The notes beneath the pieces are model-generated. The model worked only from the letters and a program-made list of their open reading frames with translations. It did no database searches and was not told the DNA's origin. Below, piece by piece: positions 35,237-44,053 of a stretch of 64,000 nucleotides of DNA. The stretch comes from Candidatus Planktophila sp. (GTDB lineage: Bacteria; Actinomycetota; Actinomycetes; Nanopelagicales; Nanopelagicaceae), in contig SHUV01000001.1 of NCBI GenBank assembly GCA_009694515.1, positions 93,886 through 157,885 of the forward strand. The letters run 5' to 3'. The translations under genes and the position numbers were made by a program. The first letter of the stretch is position 1; each line of letters starts with the position of its first letter.

Positions 35237-35308
35237 TGGACGATACTGGGATCGAACCAGTGACCCCCACAATGTCAATGTGGTGCTCTACCGCTGAGCC
35301 AATCGTCC
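35237..35308 (-). tRNA. tRNA-Val(GAC)
   Basis: A cloverleaf folds with acceptor GGACGAT/ATCGTCC, anticodon stem CCACA/TGTGG, anticodon GAC in loop TTGACAT, and T arm CTGGTTCGATCCCAG. Discriminator A; CCA is not encoded. A degenerate 3'-half copy lies 314 bp away on the 3' side. Confidence 0.95.
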
Positions 35309-35363
35309 GGGTCTTACAACTTCGGTAGGTATTTAGTTGTTTGCGAAAGTATAGCCGAGTGAT

Positions 35364-35708
35364 TTATCGGGCGTAATCATCCTGAATACGCTCAATATCA
35401 TCTTCACCGAAGTAGGTGCCGGTCTGCACTTCAATGAAAGTCATCACTTCCGTGCCTGAGTTACCAATGCGGTGGAGCTGGCCAACCTGCACATCTACGG
35501 TCTCACCGGGGTATCTCTTAAAGCTTTCTTCACCTAGAACTACATCTGCAACACCGGAGACGATGAACCAATGTTCCTGTCGCTTTTGATGGCGCTGTAA
35601 TGAGAGGCGATGGCCTGGCTCTACCCAGATTGATTTCACCTTATAGGTGGGAGTTTCCTGCAAGATTTCATAGCGACCCCAAGGTCGGGTTGAATCGTAA
35701 TCTGACAT
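35364..35708 (-). CDS. mannose-6-phosphate-isomerase-type cupin protein
   Basis: The 114-residue single cupin corresponds to the C-terminal domain of type II phosphomannose isomerase / GDP-mannose pyrophosphorylase. It has RPWGRYEIL at the start, then HRLSLQRHQKRQEHWFIVSG (metal-binding His-x-His-type motif and Glu) and GQLHRIGNSG (last His). Stand-alone forms of this length exist in actinobacteria. It may supply mannose 6-phosphate for the mannosyltransferase pathway encoded at 42-43 kb. It is sandwiched between tRNA genes on the same strand. Confidence 0.85.
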   Translation of the reverse strand: MSDYDSTRPWGRYEILQETPTYKVKSIWVEPGHRLSLQRHQKRQEHWFIVSGVADVVLGEESFKRYPGETVDVQVGQLHRIGNSGTEVMTFIEVQTGTYFGEDDIERIQDDYAR

Positions 35709-35745
35709 ATCTACTCCGTTGTAGTGCTGTTTCTATTCTTACTTG

Positions 35746-35816
35746 AGGTCGGAACGGGATTTGAACCCGTGTAGAGGGATTTGCAGTCCCTTGCCTCGCC
35801 TCTCGGCCATCCGACC
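35746..35816 (-). tRNA. tRNA-Cys(GCA)
   Basis: Acceptor GGTCGGA/TCCGACC, anticodon GCA in loop CTGCAAA flanked by GGGA/TCCC, T arm CGGGTTCAAATCCCG, discriminator U as usual for tRNA-Cys. CCA is not encoded. Confidence 0.95.
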
Positions 35817-35879
35817 AAACTGTTGACGCGATAGAGAAACCGCCACCTAAAAAATTAATTCTAAGCGGCGCTTAATCCG

Positions 35880-35952
35880 AGCGGACGACGGGGTTCGAAC
35901 CCGCGACCTGAACCTTGGCAAGGTTCCGCGCTACCAGCTGCGCTACGTCCGC
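35880..35952 (-). tRNA. tRNA-Gly(GCC)
   Basis: Acceptor GCGGACG/CGTCCGC, D arm GCGCAGCTGGTAGCGC, anticodon GCC in loop TTGCCAA flanked by GAACC/GGTTC, T arm CGGGTTCGAACCCCG, discriminator U. CCA is not encoded. Confidence 0.95.
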
Positions 35953-36033
35953 ATTTTGTGCAGGGGCAAATCTAGCGCAGAGCAGGGGTAAGTGCCAAAG
36001 CGTCAATTATTTCGCACTGTTTATGCGCGCTAA

Positions 36034-37065
36034 GTGCGTAGCCTTAGCCAGGTGTATGGCCTTGAAAATCAATTCTGGATGGGTAGACGACTTGCGACCC
36101 AATTAGAAGAAATCAGCAACGATCCATCAGTACTTGAAGATGGAAACTTCTGGGCGGTCCTTGTTACATTCGAAGGAGAGATGACCTTTGCGCGCTTTGG
36201 GCACGTGCAAGATTCGAACTTCCCAGGGTCAAAGTGGAGTCAATTATCGACCCCATGGCGCTCATCGGTTGACCGAGATGAATACATCACTTATGTCAAT
36301 CAGATTAGAGAAGAGATCGCCTCCGGCGGTGTCTATCAAGTCAATGCCTGTTATGAATTTACCAATCAAATAGTGCAACCGATTGAATCGCTAGCAGGGC
36401 TCTTCTCTGAATTAATTGCCAAGAACCCAGCGCCTTATGCACAATACCTGCGGCTACCTGGTGTCGAGATCGCCTCCGCATCTCCGGAAAGACTTATCTC
36501 TCGCGTGGGAGCACAGATCACAACCTCACCCATTAAAGGCACAATCCGGGCGGAGCAAGAGACGTTCGGGGATAAAGATAAGGCTGAGAATTTGATGATT
36601 GTGGATTTAATGCGCAATGACTTTGGCAAGATCTGTGAATCAGGAAGTGTGACAGTCAGTGATTTATTTCGAACCGAAAAACATCCAGGGCTGAGCCATT
36701 TAGTTTCAGATGTGACGGGTACTGTAAATGCGCTGATCACATGGCCTGGAATCCTTGCGGCGCTAGCTCCTGCTGGTTCCATTAGTGGCGCACCAAAGAG
36801 TTCGGCGTTACGTATTATTGGCACGCATGAGAAAGTAATACGCGGCCCGTATTGCGGGGCCATCGGCTGGGTGCAAGGAGATAGGGCAGAGATTGCGGTC
36901 GGAATCAGAACCTTTTGGAGAACCAATAGAGATGTTCTGCATTTTGGAACTGGTGCCGGAATTACATGGTCTAGTGATGCAAGTGCGGAGTGGGATGAAA
37001 CTCGGTTGAAGGCAGATAGATTAATAAACATTGCAGGGGGAGGATTCGATGACAATCGAACTTGA
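36034..37065 (+). CDS. pabB: aminodeoxychorismate synthase component I
   Basis: This 343-residue chorismate-binding enzyme would aminate chorismate for p-aminobenzoate and folate synthesis. Core motifs are GGVYQVNACYEF, ASASPERLIS, SPIKGTIRAEQE, the Mg-binding LMIVDLMRNDFGKICE, and PAGSISGAPK, RGPYCGAIGW. The N-terminal region is shorter than in many PabB proteins. The partner amidotransferase PabA is not in the window. The start is GTG at 36034, soon after tRNA-Gly. The 3' end overlaps pabC by 17 bp. Assignment to PabB over TrpE or MenF rests mainly on the adjacent pabC-type lyase. Confidence 0.88.
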   Translation: MRSLSQVYGLENQFWMGRRLATQLEEISNDPSVLEDGNFWAVLVTFEGEMTFARFGHVQDSNFPGSKWSQLSTPWRSSVDRDEYITYVNQIREEIASGGVYQVNACYEFTNQIVQPIESLAGLFSELIAKNPAPYAQYLRLPGVEIASASPERLISRVGAQITTSPIKGTIRAEQETFGDKDKAENLMIVDLMRNDFGKICESGSVTVSDLFRTEKHPGLSHLVSDVTGTVNALITWPGILAALAPAGSISGAPKSSALRIIGTHEKVIRGPYCGAIGWVQGDRAEIAVGIRTFWRTNRDVLHFGTGAGITWSSDASAEWDETRLKADRLINIAGGGFDDNRT

Positions 37066-37771
37066 TTCCTATGGCTTCCCGCGCACTTCTGGCATCTTTG
37101 AAACGATTAAAACAATTGATGGAAAACCGATTGCACTGGCACGACATATGCGCCGTGCTCTTACCTCGGCGGCCGAGCTGGGAATCACACTTCCCGATGA
37201 AGAGAGCATTAGGGTGCAACTCTCTGAGGTGTTAAGTTCACAGAAGTTTGCAACAGGCCGCTTGCGGTTGTGCTTTGCCGATGGCCTCTTTCACCTGTCA
37301 CACGATGAGTTTGAAGAGCTGCAAGCGCCGAGTAATCTCAATTTCTATAGCGAGACTGTTACGGGCTCGATCCATAAGAAGTTTCCATACGATCATCGCT
37401 TTGCCTTAATCAAGTCAGCGCGTGATGAAGGCTTCGATGATTGCATTCTCTTCAACGCCAAGAATGAGATTACCGAGACAGCCGTCTCTAACTTAGTCCT
37501 TCTCATTGATGGAACGTGGGTTACTCCGCCCATTACATCGGGGGTATTGCCCGGCATTGTGCGAGCAGTTGCTATTGAAGAGTGCGGGGTGAGTGTGCGC
37601 CCGATTCATATCTCGGAAGTGCCCGAGATTCAATCAGGATTCCTGGTTTCAAGTCTGCGTATTGCCCAACCCATCGCCTTTATTGGTGATATGAAATTGG
37701 AGATAGCTCAATCATCACGTGAACTCGAGGCCCTCATTCGCGCTCACCTACAACCAGTTTCGGTAGGCTAG
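37049..37771 (+). CDS. pabC: aminodeoxychorismate lyase (class IV aminotransferase)
   Basis: This 240-residue PLP enzyme of the BCAT/DAAT fold would release pyruvate from aminodeoxychorismate to give p-aminobenzoate. It has [14 protein letters not shown] near the N terminus, an [18 protein letters not shown] stretch with the candidate PLP Lys, [16 protein letters not shown] and [12 protein letters not shown] strong GGGGGAGGA site precedes the ATG at 37049 inside the end of pabB. Confidence 0.88.
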   Translation: MTIELDSYGFPRTSGIFETIKTIDGKPIALARHMRRALTSAAELGITLPDEESIRVQLSEVLSSQKFATGRLRLCFADGLFHLSHDEFEELQAPSNLNFYSETVTGSIHKKFPYDHRFALIKSARDEGFDDCILFNAKNEITETAVSNLVLLIDGTWVTPPITSGVLPGIVRAVAIEECGVSVRPIHISEVPEIQSGFLVSSLRIAQPIAFIGDMKLEIAQSSRELEALIRAHLQPVSVG

Positions 37772-37776
37772 CGCCC

Positions 37777-39765
37777 ATGTCACTGATCAACATCACCGTG
37801 GATGGGCAAGTGCGGTCTATTGAAAGTGACCAGCGACCTACCCAGATATTTGCTGAGAACAAAGAGATTGTTGTCTGCACCATTAATGGCGTCCTCAAGG
37901 ATCTCTGGACAGATTTAAGCGATGGCGATGTAGTGACATCAGTGTCAATCTCTTCACCGGAAGGTCTTGCCGTTCTTCGACATTCCACCGCGCACGTGAT
38001 GGCGCAAGCCGTGCAGCAGGTGTTTGCAGATACCAAGCTAGGAATTGGTCCACCGATTACTGATGGTTTCTATTACGACTTTGATCCACAGAACCCTTTT
38101 AATCCAGATGACCTGGAGAAGATTGAAAGTGCGATGCGCAAGATCGTTAAAGACGGTCAGCGCTTTAAGCGTCGCATCACCACAGAATCTGATGCCCGCA
38201 AAGAGCTTTCGCATGAGCCATATAAGTGCGAACTCATTGGCCTTAAGGGTGGCGCCACCGATGAGACAAGTGTGGAAGTGGGAGGCGCTGAGTTAACGAT
38301 TTATGACAACTTAGGTCGCGATGGCCAGCCAGTCTGGTCTGATCTCTGCCGTGGCCCGCACCTGCCATCGACTAAACATATTCTGGCCTTTAAATTAATG
38401 CGCAGCGCAGCTGCTTACTGGCGAGGCTCGGAGAAGAACCCAATGCTGCAACGCATTTATGGAACTGCTTGGCCTTCACAGGATGAACTGAATGCCTATC
38501 TGGAATTACTCGCGGAGGCCGAAAAGCGTGATCATCGCCGTCTTGGACAAGAGTTAGATCTCTTTTCATTTCCAGAAGAGATTGGTTCTGGACTCGCAGT
38601 CTTTCACCCTAAGGGCGGAATCATTCGGCGAGCGATGGAAGATTATTCTCGTAAGCGCCATGAGGAGGAAGAGTATGAGTTTGTTTACTCACCGCACTTA
38701 ACTAAGGCAGCGCTCTTTGAAAAATCTGGCCACCTTGATTGGTATTCCGAAGGAATGTATCCACCGATGATCATGGATGAAGAGCTCCATGGCGATGGAA
38801 CTATCAAGCGTGCTGGCCAGCAGTACTACATGAAGCCGATGAACTGCCCTTTCCACAATCTGATCTTTCAATCTCGTCAGCGCTCTTATCGCGAACTACC
38901 GCTTCGACTCTTCGAATTCGGTACGGTCTATCGCTATGAAAAATCAGGTGTCTTACATGGGATTACTCGCGCCCGAGGCTTCACCCAAGATGATGCACAT
39001 ATCTACTGCACCAAAGAGCAGATGGCTGGTGAGCTTGATTCACTTCTTACCTTCGTCCTTAACCTACTTCGCGATTATGGACTTGCAGACTTCTATCTCG
39101 AACTTTCAACTCGCAATCCTGAGAAATCAGTAGGAGAAGATTCCGATTGGAAGGAGGCAACCGAGGCTCTCCGAGAAGCGGCGATGAAGCAGGGACTCGA
39201 ACTCATTCTCGATGAAGGCGGAGCTGCCTTCTATGGTCCAAAGATTTCAGTGCAGGCAAAGGATGCAATAGGTCGCACCTGGCAGATGTCCACCATTCAA
39301 GTTGATTTCCAGTTGCCACAGAGATTCGAGCTTGAATTCGCCGCAGCCGATGGCAGCAAGCAACGACCAGTGATGATTCACCGCGCCCTCTTTGGTTCTA
39401 TTGAAAGATTCTTCGGAGTTCTCACCGAACACTATTCCGGTGCCTTCCCACCATGGCTGGCACCCGTGCAGGTTATGGGAATTCCTGTTGCGGATGCATT
39501 TAATGATCACTTGGTGAAAGTTGTGAAAGAGATGAAAGCTGCTGGAATTCGGGCAGATATTGATCTCTCTGATGATCGCATGCAAAAGAAGGTGCGCAAT
39601 GCCCAGATGCAGAAGATTCCATACATGCTCATTGCTGGCGAGGAAGATGTGAATTCAAATGCAGTTTCCTTTAGATATCGCAATGGCAATCAGAAAAATG
39701 GCGTTCCTATTGCAGCTGCGATTGCCGAGATTCTGGCCACGATTGCCGAACGTCGTCAGGTGTAG
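37777..39765 (+). CDS. thrS: threonyl-tRNA synthetase
   Basis: ThrS charges tRNA-Thr. The 662-residue product has a TGS domain (about 1-62), the second-additional editing domain with [12 protein letters not shown] and HxxxH-type zinc/editing residues, the class II catalytic core with [16 protein letters not shown] (zinc Cys), [12 protein letters not shown], and the C-terminal anticodon-binding domain from about residue 560. It sits 5 bp after pabC and 2 bp before the HIT gene; thrS-HIT-pgsA order is actinobacterial. Confidence 0.97.
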   Translation: MSLINITVDGQVRSIESDQRPTQIFAENKEIVVCTINGVLKDLWTDLSDGDVVTSVSISSPEGLAVLRHSTAHVMAQAVQQVFADTKLGIGPPITDGFYYDFDPQNPFNPDDLEKIESAMRKIVKDGQRFKRRITTESDARKELSHEPYKCELIGLKGGATDETSVEVGGAELTIYDNLGRDGQPVWSDLCRGPHLPSTKHILAFKLMRSAAAYWRGSEKNPMLQRIYGTAWPSQDELNAYLELLAEAEKRDHRRLGQELDLFSFPEEIGSGLAVFHPKGGIIRRAMEDYSRKRHEEEEYEFVYSPHLTKAALFEKSGHLDWYSEGMYPPMIMDEELHGDGTIKRAGQQYYMKPMNCPFHNLIFQSRQRSYRELPLRLFEFGTVYRYEKSGVLHGITRARGFTQDDAHIYCTKEQMAGELDSLLTFVLNLLRDYGLADFYLELSTRNPEKSVGEDSDWKEATEALREAAMKQGLELILDEGGAAFYGPKISVQAKDAIGRTWQMSTIQVDFQLPQRFELEFAAADGSKQRPVMIHRALFGSIERFFGVLTEHYSGAFPPWLAPVQVMGIPVADAFNDHLVKVVKEMKAAGIRADIDLSDDRMQKKVRNAQMQKIPYMLIAGEEDVNSNAVSFRYRNGNQKNGVPIAAAIAEILATIAERRQV

Positions 39766-39767
39766 CA

Positions 39768-40292
39768 GTGAGTCATATTGATGGCGCTGGCATGCCCGAT
39801 GGTTGGCAACGCTTATGGGCGCCACATCGACTTGAGTACCTACGCGGTGAAAATCGGCCGCTAGCTGGAAATGATGTCGAGTGCCCATTCTGCCGAGTTC
39901 TTACTCTCAGTGATGAGCAAGGTTTGATTGTTCATAGGGGTGTCACCGCCTATGTCGTGATGAATCTTTATCCTTATAACCCAGGACACCTGCTGGTCTG
40001 TGCAAATCGGCACGTCGCGGATCTCACTGAACTCACCACAGAAGAGCGCCATGAGATTACCGACATCAGTGCCCATGCGATGAATACCTTGCGCAAAGTT
40101 TCCAAGGCCGATGGATTTAACTTAGGAATGAATCAAGGTGCGATTTCAGGAGCTGGCGTGGCAGCCCATATCCATCAACATATAGTTCCGCGCTGGTCAG
40201 GGGATGCTAACTTCATGCCGATTATTGGAAAAACAAAGGTAATGCCTCAGTTACTTACGATTACGCGAGATGAGTTAGCTGCTGCTTGGTAA
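39768..40292 (+). CDS. HIT family protein, Ap4A phosphorylase-like
   Basis: The 174-residue protein has the histidine triad HIHQHIVPRW, a CPFC pair near residue 39, NLYPYNPGHLLVCANRHV, and NLGMNQGAISGAGVAAH. The mycobacterial counterpart next to thrS (Rv2613c type) is an AP4A phosphorylase, so nucleotide clean-up of the alarmone made by synthetases is likely. The start is GTG at 39768. It overlaps the convergent 40275-40871 gene by 18 bp. Confidence 0.9.
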   Translation: MSHIDGAGMPDGWQRLWAPHRLEYLRGENRPLAGNDVECPFCRVLTLSDEQGLIVHRGVTAYVVMNLYPYNPGHLLVCANRHVADLTELTTEERHEITDISAHAMNTLRKVSKADGFNLGMNQGAISGAGVAAHIHQHIVPRWSGDANFMPIIGKTKVMPQLLTITRDELAAAW

Positions 40293-40871
40293 TGACTTAA
40301 TATAGACGTGCACGATATCGATGCCGATTCTGTTTGTGAGATTAATTGGAATAGCTGGAAATAAAATTCCAGCAGCAAATGCCCCATCATCCATCTCTTG
40401 CATCTGCTCTAAGAACTCTTCTCTAAAATCCTTTACTAACTCCTCATGTTCGGGATCACATGCTCGCACTGTTGCCGGAATAGTTGAGTAATCAATGATG
40501 TGTAAATCTTGTAGGCGTATCAGGGCTGCTGGGGTTCCATCATCGTGATGAAGTACCAGGTATGGCGTGACCAACTGATCAAAGACACGATTAGCTACCA
40601 TGACGGCATCTTCAAAATCCATCTCCTGCCCATCGAGTCCATTAACTAGAACAAGGCGCGGAATTTGAATTTCATCTAGGGCAGCCCACAGTGCAATAGT
40701 TGGGGCGTCGATACCGGCGGCTGGGTTTATTACGAATATGGCAAGGTCAGATTCGTGCTCTGGTGCCGAAGAAACGGTGCCGCCAAATTCAGAGGCGATT
40801 GCCTGCGGGGCCCCCGACACGTGGCCGTATACGTGGATTCGTCCGGCCGCTTGGGAACTAGGTGAAGGCAT
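40275..40871 (-). CDS. unknown protein resembling the G domain of a translational GTPase, without a P-loop
   Basis: I do not recognise a named family for this 198-residue protein. The middle reads LAIFVINPAAGIDAPTIALWA then IPRLVLVNGLDGQEMDFEDA, which resembles the G3-to-G4 stretch of EF-G-like GTPases (D..I.VI.P..G+D..T...W, then VN.LD). The region after it, with DYSTIPATVRACDPEHEELVKDFREEFLEQM, resembles the EF-G G' subdomain. No GxxxxGK[ST] P-loop is present and the G4 Lys is Gly, so GTP hydrolysis is unlikely. The gene lies in the thrS-pgsA interval on the opposite strand, overlapping the HIT gene and 15 bp from the pgsA start. A decayed EF-G2-like protein with a binding role is one guess. 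Confidence 0.6.
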   Translation of the reverse strand: MPSPSSQAAGRIHVYGHVSGAPQAIASEFGGTVSSAPEHESDLAIFVINPAAGIDAPTIALWAALDEIQIPRLVLVNGLDGQEMDFEDAVMVANRVFDQLVTPYLVLHHDDGTPAALIRLQDLHIIDYSTIPATVRACDPEHEELVKDFREEFLEQMQEMDDGAFAAGILFPAIPINLTNRIGIDIVHVYIKSLPSSS

Positions 40872-40886
40872 GAGGGAAAGCCTACG

Positions 40887-41498
40887 ATGGTCCTGATGAT
40901 AAGTAGCGCACTGAAACCTGCGGTCACCAGATTAATCAATCCGTTGGCCAGAGCCGCCCTGCGCGTGGGTCTGACACCAAATTCAGTAACAATTTTAGGT
41001 GCGCTAGGTCTCATCATTTCAGCTGCATATTTCTATAGCACTGAACAGTATTTCGTTGGCACGCTTGTAATTGCGGTTTTTGCGCTTAGTGATCTCTTTG
41101 ATGGCGCGATGGCTCGAATTTCAGATGAAGGTGCAACTTCCTGGGGCGGATTCCTTGATTCAACAATTGATCGTGTGACGGATAGTGCGATTGTCATCAG
41201 CCTGGCGCTGCCACTTATTCGTGATGAAGATTTGCTCGCATACCCAGCTGTCGTTGCGCTGGTAACTGGAGTTCTCATTCCATACATCCGAGCCAAGGCA
41301 GAGAGTTTTAACATTGCCTGCAGCGTGGGAATTACAGAGCGCACAGAGCGACTGATTATCATTCTTGTGGCCGCAGGTTTTCATGGGCTAGGTGTTCCAT
41401 ATATTCTGGCAATCGGAATTTGGACCTTGGCGGTATTGGGATTGGTCACGGTATTTCAGCGCCTACAGGTGGTCCGTAAAGGTATTGCAGATTCGTGA
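40887..41498 (+). CDS. pgsA: phosphatidylinositol phosphate synthase (CDP-alcohol phosphatidyltransferase)
   Basis: The 203-residue membrane enzyme has the CDP-alcohol motif DLFDGAMARISDEGATSWGG continuing to FLDSTIDRVTD, holding the metal-binding aspartates, with about six helices. Its place before the PIM acyltransferase and PimA identifies it as the inositol-phosphate-type enzyme (Rv2612c-like), not the glycerol-phosphate type. AGGGA lies upstream of ATG 40887. It overlaps the next gene by 4 bp. Confidence 0.93.
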   Translation: MVLMISSALKPAVTRLINPLARAALRVGLTPNSVTILGALGLIISAAYFYSTEQYFVGTLVIAVFALSDLFDGAMARISDEGATSWGGFLDSTIDRVTDSAIVISLALPLIRDEDLLAYPAVVALVTGVLIPYIRAKAESFNIACSVGITERTERLIIILVAAGFHGLGVPYILAIGIWTLAVLGLVTVFQRLQVVRKGIADS

Positions 41499-42379
41499 TA
41501 GATAGAATCACAGCGCTGGCCTATTTTGCTGGCTGGAGAATAGTTCGAGTCCTTCCTCATAAGTTGGCCTACGGTTTATTTGAAAAACTCTCGAATTATC
41601 TGGTGAAAAAGAATGGCAAGAGCGTTAAGCGACTCCGCAGTAACCTAAGCCGCATCAAGCCGGGCTTGAGTGCATCAGATATGGATGTGCTGCTACGGCA
41701 AGCGATGAGTTCTTATCTTCGTTATTGGTGTGACACATTTCGAATTCAAGACTGGTCGACATCGCACATACAAGGCTCGGTCACACTTACTCGTGGAGAG
41801 CTACTTCTTGATCCCATGCGCGAAGGCAGGGGAGTCGTCATTGCGTTGCCGCATTCAGGTAATTGGGATCACGCCGGTGCTTATTTCTGCTCACTTGGAA
41901 TACCTCTTGTCACGGTCGCGGAAAGGCTGAAGCCAGAAGCGCTCTTTCAAAGATTCCTGCGCTATCGCCAAGCTATGGGTTTTGAAGTTCTATCTATTGA
42001 TTCACGTTCTTTTGCAACACTCATTAAACGTGCACGCGAGAAGCGGTTGATCGCACTTGTTGCCGATAGAGATCTCTCGGCCTCCGGTGTTGACGTAAAA
42101 TTCTTTGGCTTTCCGGCACGGATGCCGGCAGGTCCGGCACTGTTAGCAATCAAGACGGGAATACCGCTTGTGGTTGCGCACGTTTCATATACTCAAAGCG
42201 GAATCCATATTGAATTTACATCGGTAGATGTGTCAGAAGATGGAAGTGAGTCCGAGCGTATTGCGCTGACAACCCAGCGGATGGCGAGCCTCTTTGAAAA
42301 AGGAATTGCTGCTCACCCACAAGACTGGCATATGCTGCAACGGATCTGGACTGATGGAGATTTTAAGGAGAACAGCTAA
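41495..42379 (+). CDS. phosphatidylinositol mannoside acyltransferase (LpxL-like)
   Basis: This 294-residue protein of the lysophospholipid/LpxL acyltransferase family has the catalytic motif HSGNWD (about residue 130), an N-terminal membrane-associating segment, and FFGFPARMPAGPALLAIKTGIPLV in the acyl-binding region. By position between pgsA and pimA it corresponds to the mycobacterial PatA (Rv2611c), which acylates the mannose of PIM1/PIM2. It starts with GTG inside pgsA and ends one base into the pimA start. Confidence 0.92.
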   Translation: MIDRITALAYFAGWRIVRVLPHKLAYGLFEKLSNYLVKKNGKSVKRLRSNLSRIKPGLSASDMDVLLRQAMSSYLRYWCDTFRIQDWSTSHIQGSVTLTRGELLLDPMREGRGVVIALPHSGNWDHAGAYFCSLGIPLVTVAERLKPEALFQRFLRYRQAMGFEVLSIDSRSFATLIKRAREKRLIALVADRDLSASGVDVKFFGFPARMPAGPALLAIKTGIPLVVAHVSYTQSGIHIEFTSVDVSEDGSESERIALTTQRMASLFEKGIAAHPQDWHMLQRIWTDGDFKENS

Positions 42380-43557
42380 TGCCGTTAAGTAAGAAGCGCA
42401 TTGGCATCGTATGTCCCTATGGGTGGGATACACCCGGGGGAGTCAAGAGTCATATCGGTGACCTAGCCGAATATCTCATCGCACAAGGCCATACGGTTTC
42501 GGTATTAGCACCCTCATCAAGTGATGAGAATCTTCCTTCTTATGTCACAAGCGCCGGTCGCCCAATATCGATTGCCTATAACGGAGCGGTGGCACGTCTG
42601 CTCTTTGGTCCCGTTGCATTTAGTCGAGTGAAGAGCTGGATCGCAGATGGAAACTTCGATGTATTACACCTGCATGAACCAGCGATCCCATCCATTTCAC
42701 TTCTTGCTTGTTGGGCAGCAGAGGGTCCGATGGTGGGAACCTTTCATGCCGCTTCTGCTCGAAAGAAGATTGCCTTTGCAATTACACCATTTGTGGAGCC
42801 GGTAATTGAAAAACTCAATGCACGTATTGCTGTCAGCGAAGCAGCGCGCGAAACGTTACGGATACATCTTGATACAGATGCCATGGTTGTTCCCAATGGT
42901 ATTTATGCCGATCGCTTTGCAGATGCATCGGTGGATTCACGATGGTCCGGAAACACCATGGGCTTCATCGGTCGTTTTGAAGAGTATCGAAAAGGCCTTT
43001 CCGTGCTGATTGAGGCGTTGCCACAGATTCTGCGTCGAATCCCAGATATTCGAATTTTGATTGCAGGACCGGGGGATCCGGAGAGTTTCTTAGCGAAGTT
43101 GGAACCTCATCTTCGAAACCGGTTTACATTCTTAGGAACTATTTCCGAGTCGGATAAAGCGAACTTCATGGCATCTGTGGGAATTTATGTTGCACCCAAT
43201 ACCGGGGGAGAATCCTTTGGAATCATCTTGGCCGAAGCACTTGCGGCAGGTGCCTCTGTTCTTGCAAGTGATATCCCAGCATTTGATTCTCTTCTGGGCG
43301 GCGGAGCGTATGGAACTCTCTTTGCATCTGAAAACGCTGCCGATCTTGCAGATAAGGCGATCGCTTTACTAGAAGATCCCGAGCGTCGAAGAGCTGTTTC
43401 GCACAAGGGCCATGACTACGCGCAGAGTTTTGACTGGGACGTTGTTGCTGAGAGAATTTATGATGTGTATGAAATGGCGATGGTGGGTGGAAGGGGAGTA
43501 ACACTTGCTTCCGATAATCGTGCTTGGAACAGATTGCTAGGTCGCAGCAATGAATAA
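42379..43557 (+). CDS. pimA: phosphatidylinositol alpha-mannosyltransferase (GT4)
   Basis: PimA adds the first mannose from GDP-mannose to phosphatidylinositol. The 392-residue GT-B protein has the N-terminal IGIVCPYGWDTPGGVKSH loop that binds inositol phosphate, VLHLHEP, FHAA, the nucleotide-sugar FIGRFEEYRKGL and the Glu-x7-Glu motif in GGESFGIILAEALAAG. GDP-mannose supply may draw on the cupin at 35.4 kb. The gene overlaps its 3' neighbour by 8 bp. Confidence 0.93.
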   Translation: MPLSKKRIGIVCPYGWDTPGGVKSHIGDLAEYLIAQGHTVSVLAPSSSDENLPSYVTSAGRPISIAYNGAVARLLFGPVAFSRVKSWIADGNFDVLHLHEPAIPSISLLACWAAEGPMVGTFHAASARKKIAFAITPFVEPVIEKLNARIAVSEAARETLRIHLDTDAMVVPNGIYADRFADASVDSRWSGNTMGFIGRFEEYRKGLSVLIEALPQILRRIPDIRILIAGPGDPESFLAKLEPHLRNRFTFLGTISESDKANFMASVGIYVAPNTGGESFGIILAEALAAGASVLASDIPAFDSLLGGGAYGTLFASENAADLADKAIALLEDPERRRAVSHKGHDYAQSFDWDVVAERIYDVYEMAMVGGRGVTLASDNRAWNRLLGRSNE

Positions 43558-44053
43558 CTTTCTCCTGGCCTTCTTCTTCCTCTCCATCTTTGCGTGGTAT
43601 TTATCATTTCTGGCGACCCGACTTAATCGCCTGCACCATCGGGTTGAAACAAGTTGGGCAAATCTTGATGGCCTGCTCCAACGCAGAGCCGCGGTTGCAA
43701 TTGAAATTGCTCGCTCTGAAATCTCCGATCCAGCGGCGTCACTCCTTCTTACATTTGCCGCACACCAAGCACGTGAGGCAACGGTGCGAGATCGCTCTCA
43801 GGCAGAGACTGGCCTGACTGGCGCACTAGGAATTCTGATTGAGAATTCAGCCGATACCCAAAATCCTTTGGAACAAGAACTCTTATTAGAACTAAAAGAC
43901 CTGACAGCCAAGATTAAGGTTGCCATTGCCATGCACGTTGAGTCCGTGACAAGAACACAAATGGTGCGCAAGAAGCTCTTTATCCGACTATTTCGTTTAG
44001 CAGGTTCGGCGCCAGAGCCTGTTACTTATGAATTTGAAGGCGATGTTTTTTAG
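43550..44053 (+). CDS. membrane-anchored LemA-like protein in the PIM operon
   Basis: The 167-residue product has one N-terminal membrane helix (about 4-24) and then a mostly helical cytoplasmic domain. RLNRLHHRVETSWANLDGLLQRRAA resembles the start of LemA-type domains (NRL..LR..V..aW..iD..L.RR). A proline-rich tail ends the protein. Proteins of this kind, as I recall, follow pimA in many actinobacteria. No function is known. Confidence 0.7.
   Translation: MNNFLLAFFFLSIFAWYLSFLATRLNRLHHRVETSWANLDGLLQRRAAVAIEIARSEISDPAASLLLTFAAHQAREATVRDRSQAETGLTGALGILIENSADTQNPLEQELLLELKDLTAKIKVAIAMHVESVTRTQMVRKKLFIRLFRLAGSAPEPVTYEFEGDVF

Noticed and set aside
36435..37055. A 206-residue minus-strand frame opposite pabB
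   Set aside because: The pabB frame has all chorismate-enzyme motifs; the opposite frame has none and no start context.
41033..41362. A 109-residue minus-strand frame opposite pgsA
   Set aside because: Shadow of the CDP-alcohol phosphatidyltransferase gene with no recognisable motif.
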